Shown piece by piece: positions 58,870 to 64,000 of a stretch of DNA of 64,000 nucleotides. The notes under the pieces are model-generated. The model was not told the origin of the DNA. It saw nothing but the letters and a program-made list of their open reading frames with translations, and searched no databases. This DNA comes from Herpomyces periplanetae (Eukaryota; Ascomycota; Laboulbeniomycetes; Herpomycetales; Herpomycetaceae). Both the position numbers and the translations under genes were made by a program. The stretch lies in the NCBI GenBank assembly GCA_009733715.1, contig WMKJ01000052.1, positions 29,843 to 93,842 of the forward strand. Direction: 5' to 3'. Each line of letters starts with the position of its first letter. Position 1 is the first letter of the stretch.

Positions 58870-60500
58870 TATTACGGAATAACACCCCGATCAGCATACT
58901 CTGCTGTTATGAATTTCTTCACATGGCCCATATGCTACGATTCGTAGCTTTACTTATGTAATTTGATGACTTCTCATAAATAGTACATAGGCAGCACGGC
59001 TCATGCGCCGCTCGTCGTGTGAGAACTAACTTACCAACCCATTCATGCAGCACAAGCATCATTTCCATCGAAGGTATGCAAGCAACGGGGCCTGAAGAAT
59101 TATCTCCAGGGTGCCACATGGATGGAATTCGAGCATCCGCCATCTAGAGACGTTAACTTTAAGATGGTTATTCTAAGTTTATGGTCACAGCACGGGGTAG
59201 GTAGTCTCCGCAATTTCAGGTATGAGTTGCTAATTAGCAAGTAGCCGGTTGCCTAATAGTGAAGAGCAGCTAGCTTCAATACCATAATTATTATAGAGAG
59301 CTAGGGCTGGAGCTGTTTAGTCTGTAAGTGGCTTTCGGTAGTAGTCACTACTTGGTGAAGAGAGCTAATGTCCACGAGCCCAAAGCAAGTATCTTTGCGA
59401 GTTAAGTGCCAATCGTCTCGGCTGGGTTTTAGATTTCCACTACCGGACAATACTTTCAGTTGGGTTGTGTTATCATGGTTTATTAATATTGCTCAGACTA
59501 CACCATATGTGCTACGAGTATTTCAGTTGGCAATACTTGAGGATAATCGAATCGTGATTATTATGCCTTCAAGATATTGACACGGCCACTTATGCTGTTT
59601 GCACGCGCAAAGTCAGAGCGACCCTGGTTAAGCTGAAGCTATAGTTAGCAGTTGATAGGCTAATCTCGTAGAAGGTGAAGCGGCTCAGGCTGTAAATGCG
59701 AAGCTGAGACTTGGTGAAATGTGAAATTGGTCGAGTCCTTTATCTCGTTGCCTTAGTACTTAAAGTGGCCTGGATCTCCTCAATGATTGGACATTAGGTG
59801 ATTAATCTCGTTTTACATGTCTCACTAATAATTTACCTTGTTAACAAATAGCTAGTTTATTTTAGTTGAGTTACCTTTTGTCTTGTGCCTGGTGGAATTT
59901 GACGAGAGTGTCTTGCGAGTGTTTGGAGGATTGTCGTCCTTACTCTAGTTGAGTAAAATAAATAATCTAAATTTATATTTGTAGTTACACTTGCTTATCT
60001 ATATTTTCTTGCATCATGTTCCAAGTAAGCTACGCCAAACTGCAAAGTAGAGCATAACAATTAACTGTACAGTTTATCGTATTTCTCACTTTACTCTTGC
60101 TGCTTAAGCTCCGTCTTAAGTCTAGATAGCTTCCAGTAATATATCTGTCTACCCACTTGTCCCTTCCCTTAGAAAATCTGTTTTCTCGTCTTCCACTTTA
60201 CTGCAAGACTTTATATTGATTTAGTTGCCTTATTCTTCACATACAGCTAGCTTTAAATGCACTCAGGATACCACTTCAGAGTAAATACCAGTGGAGAGCC
60301 TCATTGTGTCTTAAATAAGCATTTCTAGATAAGAACTAATGATGAGTTGAAGAAGAGCAGCTCCTTTCATCTTGCCGCGCCTCCGCTTCTCTTCCACAGG
60401 ATTCATGAAACTTTTACTCACAGCCTAGCATTCATTCACTATTTTCTTCGCTTAGGTCACATTCATAGCATTATTGTAGATTAACTGTATAGGTGTCTGC
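58870..60500 (-). repeat. Dispersed repeat, copy B (inverted)
   Basis: About 1.6 kb. Read on the reverse strand it follows copy A: AATCCTCCAAACACTCG with GGCACAAGACAAAAGG, then ATTGCCAACTGAAATACTCGTAGCA, GATAACACAACCCAACTGAAAG, CTACCGAAAGCCACTTACAGAC, CCAGCCCTAGCTCTC, TATGTACTATTTATGAGAAG. Its distal end (60010-60500) matches copy C at 61990-62200 (GGAAGCTATCTAGACTTAAGACGG), so B and C are longer than A. No intact ORF. Confidence 0.7.
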
Positions 60501-61849
60501 TTAAAGTCTCGGTTCTAGATGCGAACGGATAATAGTAACAACAATAGGTTTGTAAATTTTTTTCAAATGCAAATTTAGTTTTAAAACCAATATATTTTGC
60601 TGGAAATTATTGTTCGCAAAATAATTAATTTGAAAATTGGGATGGTGAAACTTTTAGACCATTTTGTATAGTGTTTTTATAAATTTGTTTTTGAGCAACT
60701 TTTAATTTTAAATCTCAGCCTTTTGTAAACACATAATGAACTTCCTACATATGCAAATGAAAATACGATGAGGTAAAATTACATTTTTTAATCTCCAGTA
60801 CAAATTGTTATAGTGACCACCAAATTCAGTTGCCATAATGCTTCTATTAAATAATAATCTTTTTATGTGATAAATGGAAATAATTTTCGTCTGTCACATA
60901 ATAAACCTCGATGTTATCAGTATCCCGATTTTCTGCAATGCGCACTTATAATATTAATTAAAGTATATTTTGCTTGTCTTTCATACTTTTTCTTTAGTAT
61001 TTATATTGTATCTCCCCAAGTCTTGTAACAAATGCTAAATGCTACCTCTAAGTTGTCATCAACATCAAAATATAATTATTTACCACGAGAAAATTTTACT
61101 GGATATTTCATCTGCTCTATTCAAAACAGAGCTGCGTTCATGAAAATCAAACGAATATGGATCTTTTGTGTATGTATATTGAGGCATTTTGAGACAATTT
61201 CTTTATATTACACGAGCGGGAAAATATATTGGCATTTATTGAGCATTCAACTTCATTAAAATTATACTGAGAAGCAAAATTTTGATTGTTAATTTCTCAA
61301 TATAAAAAATCTTAAGTTTGAAAAAAGAAAAATTGTAAAATAGCGTTATCCGGTGTGTTTCAAGTGTTTATCTTAATGCGAATCACAAGTTATCCTGGCC
61401 TTTTTACAAGCAGATGATACTACAGAACATTAATTACGTAATAAGTGGATTATTAAAACTCGGCAAATTTCCACTCTTACGAAACTTACAAAATCCTCTA
61501 TTTTCCGTACCTTTCCATAACCCAGTTCCCCTCAAATTTTGTGATTATATCCTAATTGTATTAATTTGAACCATCCAAATATGAAAGTGATTTTACAATT
61601 CTTTCAAAATATTGGTTTTACTAGATATTGCTAAAATGCCTATTAATGCTGCGCCTGAAAGAAACGGTAAAAAACGCCACTTTTTTTCAAATTCAAGTAA
61701 TCTGATCCCATTTCAATTTATTGAAGACGCTTACAGATATAGGATGCAAGAGGAAAGAAGTAAGTCTCAACAGAAAGTAATAAAGGGAACAGTCCATGTA
61801 TCACAGAAAATTAGGGGGAGGGAGCAAGCTTAACGGAAAAGTCCACTCT
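60501..61849. other. Spacer between repeat copies B and C
   Basis: AT-rich. Forward ORFs at 61032-61259 and 61612-61833 may be exons of one gene (see separate entry); otherwise nothing seen. Confidence 0.35.
61032..61833 (+). pseudogene. Possible relic of a secreted-family gene
   Basis: The ORF at 61032 contains F-T-G-Y-F-I-C-S-I-Q-N-R-A-A-F-M-K, resembling the family's middle-exon F-x-x-I-C segment, and meets a GTGTAT/GTATGT donor near 61172. The ORF at 61612 follows a TTTACTAG acceptor and, if joined in phase 1, continues IAKMPINAAPERNGKKR. The intervening gap is over 400 bases and no signal-peptide exon is seen. Speculative. Confidence 0.2.
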
Positions 61850-63430
61850 CCTTCAACCCACCATCAACTTTTGTCCAGTAGTTCCTATCCAAGCTTCTAC
61901 GGGAGCCTCCACTCTTTATATTTTGAAGCAGTGTCTCATTAACGGATTACGGTAGTCGTAAGTGAAGAATATGGCTGTAACGTCTAACGAAATTCCCTTA
62001 ATGCCTTCAGTAGAGTAGAGAGCGAAAATATGGATTACATTAAAAAGAGAACAACTCCACACAAGCAAGAGAACAAACAAGTGGCAGGGGAATAAGAATC
62101 TATAAAGTAAGTAGGAAGCTATCTATGCATAAGACGGGACTTGTGCGATATGAACGGAGTAAGAAAAGGAAGTAATATACACAACTAGGTACAAAACTAG
62201 ACTTCATAGAAAATACAAGATCGTATGGGGGGAGAAGTCACCCTATGGAGTAATCAATAACAAAAATTACTGAAATGGAGCTCATAGTGTTAGTAAGGAG
62301 GACAAGGAATTGGAAGGTGGAAGAAGATATAAAAGTGGAACTGGAAGAAGTTGCGTTCTTATATAAACGAGACTTTGGGAGATCTGCAACTGGCGGATAA
62401 ATTCAGTTCAAGTTTTTCTTATAAGACCTGCTTGGTAACAGAATACCGCGGTAATGGGTGGTGATTCAAAGAAGAAATACCATTTTCCTAACCTTGAAGT
62501 CTAATTGCATTGTTATGGTGTTTACGTTTTAACTTGCAGAAAGGCATTGTTTACCTGGAAGGACAAGATCGATTCCAAAATTTTAATTCATGAAGAGGAC
62601 CAAAGCTCGTCTAAATACTAAAGAACTGAGGTAGAAAACATAACGAAATCTCCATGTCCTCTAATTTTTGTGCTATACTTTCGGTCTTAAAAATTTACCT
62701 TCGCCGACAAACGCTTAGCGATTACGATCTTTAATTGCAATTCGATAGACAAGGTCATGACGACTTTGCAAATGCGAATAATAAAAATGCCTTTGTCATT
62801 ATCTCGAAAAGCAGAATAATCGTCATTCGATCACCCCTTGGGATTTCAGACTGCAATATTTATATCATATCCTGTGTAGATTGAACATTATTTGAATGCA
62901 ATGGCAACACAATCTATCTGAAAACAACGTTCGGTGATGGCAATGTAAAACCCATATATGATAAGTTGCGACAAACACGCAGAACTATCTGCCTTGGGTT
63001 TATTAGTATTAGCTTTCTTCTTCCAGCAATGGCTTCTACCGAAAGCCACTTAGAGACTAACCATTACTCGCCGTGACCCTAGAGAAAGCCAAACCATAAA
63101 AAAAGTTTACTACTCTTGAATGTCAGACGCTTTAACATCATCCAAGTATCGTTCTGAAGATTGTCTCACACTCCAATGCTTGCATATCTTCAGCAATATC
63201 GACACTGGTGTAACATGCGACAGCTCGTAAGTTTGTTTACACTTGACGAGTGGCCCATTAGCCTTTCTATCTATGTTCTATCTACATAAAATACTCTGAG
63301 TACATTAATTAAAGGCAATTTCAAATAGCTCTAAACAACAATTAAAATATTAAAACACCAAAGTATGCCAGTTGCAGCCATACTCTGTAACACATAACTC
63401 ACAGAGAACCACGGAAGAGCAGCACGAAAC
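61850..63430 (+). repeat. Dispersed repeat, copy C (direct)
   Basis: About 1.6 kb. Matches B and A: GGAAGCTATCTATGCATAAGACGG (62108), TTTACCTGGAAGG (62551), CTTTGTCATTATCTCG (62793), GACTGCAATATTTATATCATATCC (62848), GCAATGGCAACACAATCTATCTGAA (62899), CTACCGAAAGCCACTTAGAGACTAACCA (63035), CATACTCTGTAACACATAA (63382). No intact ORF. Identity to A and B by eye is roughly 60-70 % in the best blocks. Confidence 0.7.
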
Positions 63431-64000
63431 AAGACTACGAACGTCGCAATGGTCAGAAGTTCGCAGAAAAAAAAATATTAAGCAAAACTGAGGAATCCAG
63501 CAGCGGCTCACTATGAAAGTGCAGTACAGCCCATGCTTAAGCTTGTACCCATAGCATTAATATTAGCCGTACTTCTAAGACTACGGTATAATTGTCTGAG
63601 CGAGTGACATGTCAAAGCAAGACTTCTCCATGCCTTGTGCGGATGTATTCAAACTTCCATTGTGCTACCCATTACTTCAGCTCCTGCTTCTGTCGCCTGA
63701 GCGGTGTTCCAGTGTTAATGTAAAAGATAGCGATTAACCAATTTGTGGTGCGCCCACGGTTTTATCGGAGGATGACTACTGGGAATCACGGCCCGTATGC
63801 ATCCACTCACCCGGTTTTGGTTGAGAGGTTTCAGGTTGAGTTCGGCCTTAAACATGGTCCCTCGGCGCGAGGTATAGTGCCGTCCCTGACAGAAAAACAA
63901 AAACTTCGGGGTTTCGTGTGAAAAAAGATACCGGAAAATCGATAAAGACAAATGAGGTAAAGGTGATAAACACAAATTGGGACAAGGAAGAAAGGTCCAC
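63431..64000. other. Right end, with a locally GC-richer island
   Basis: No supported gene. From about 63660 to 63910 the base composition is clearly more GC-rich than the flanks. A reverse ORF at 63975-63715 (86 codons) covers it; I do not recognise its translation. It could be the edge of a gene, a different mobile element or a small RNA. Confidence 0.3.

Noticed and set aside
56830-63430. LTR retrotransposon or TIR transposon for the A/B/C repeats
   Set aside because: I found no protein-coding remnant, no matching long terminal repeats around an internal region and no terminal inverted repeats, so the class is left open.

Overview
The window is nuclear DNA of a fungus, most likely an ascomycete. 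Genes carry short spliceosomal introns (59 to about 210 bases) with GTAAGT-like donors and, in some, a TACTAAC-like branch site. The DOCK protein opens with MPWRPL, and Sec3 and SNW1 look like filamentous-ascomycete forms. GC content is moderate to low. I cannot name the genus. No bacterial, plasmid, phage or viral genes were seen.

Region 1 (1 to about 46.8 kb) is an ordinary gene-dense housekeeping region. In order: the 5' end of a ubiquitin gene (-), HUT1 UDP-galactose transporter (+), eIF2B gamma (+), an unrecognised Cys/His-rich protein (-), SGT1 (+), TAF6 (-), a TMEM115-like Golgi protein (+), ribosomal protein L4/uL4 (-), a short Sec3 (+), SNW1/Prp45 (+), TAF11 (-), a small ankyrin protein (+), a DOCK-family Rho/Rac exchange factor (-), a PAS kinase (+), a UBL-BAG co-chaperone (-) and an unrecognised disordered protein with KEN and PP1-docking motifs (-). 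Most neighbours are convergent or divergent. These genes are functionally unrelated, apart from two TFIID subunits and the chaperone-linked SGT1/BAG pair. Many models needed introns rebuilt by hand: the ubiquitin start, HUT1, eIF2B gamma, SGT1, TMEM115, L4, Sec3, SNW1, ankyrin, DOCK C-terminus, PAS kinase and the KEN protein.

Region 2 (about 48 to 64 kb) is AT-rich and has no conserved housekeeping gene. Between 49.0 and 53.0 kb, hand splicing gives three small genes (192, 196 and 230 residues) that look like one divergent family. Each has an N-terminal signal peptide, three exons with intron phases 0 then 1, and a short middle exon carrying F-x-x-[IM]-C ... C ... Y. The overall layout resembles a fungal secreted (effector-like) family; I do not recognise it. 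Weaker possible relatives lie at 58 and 61 kb. Right of them, three diverged copies of one non-coding repeat (56.8-57.9 + strand, 58.9-60.5 - strand, 61.9-63.4 + strand) dominate the sequence. The window thus crosses from a stable core into a repeat-rich, fast-evolving compartment.

Splice sites, exon joins and similarities were worked out by eye; no database search, alignment program or RNA evidence was available.
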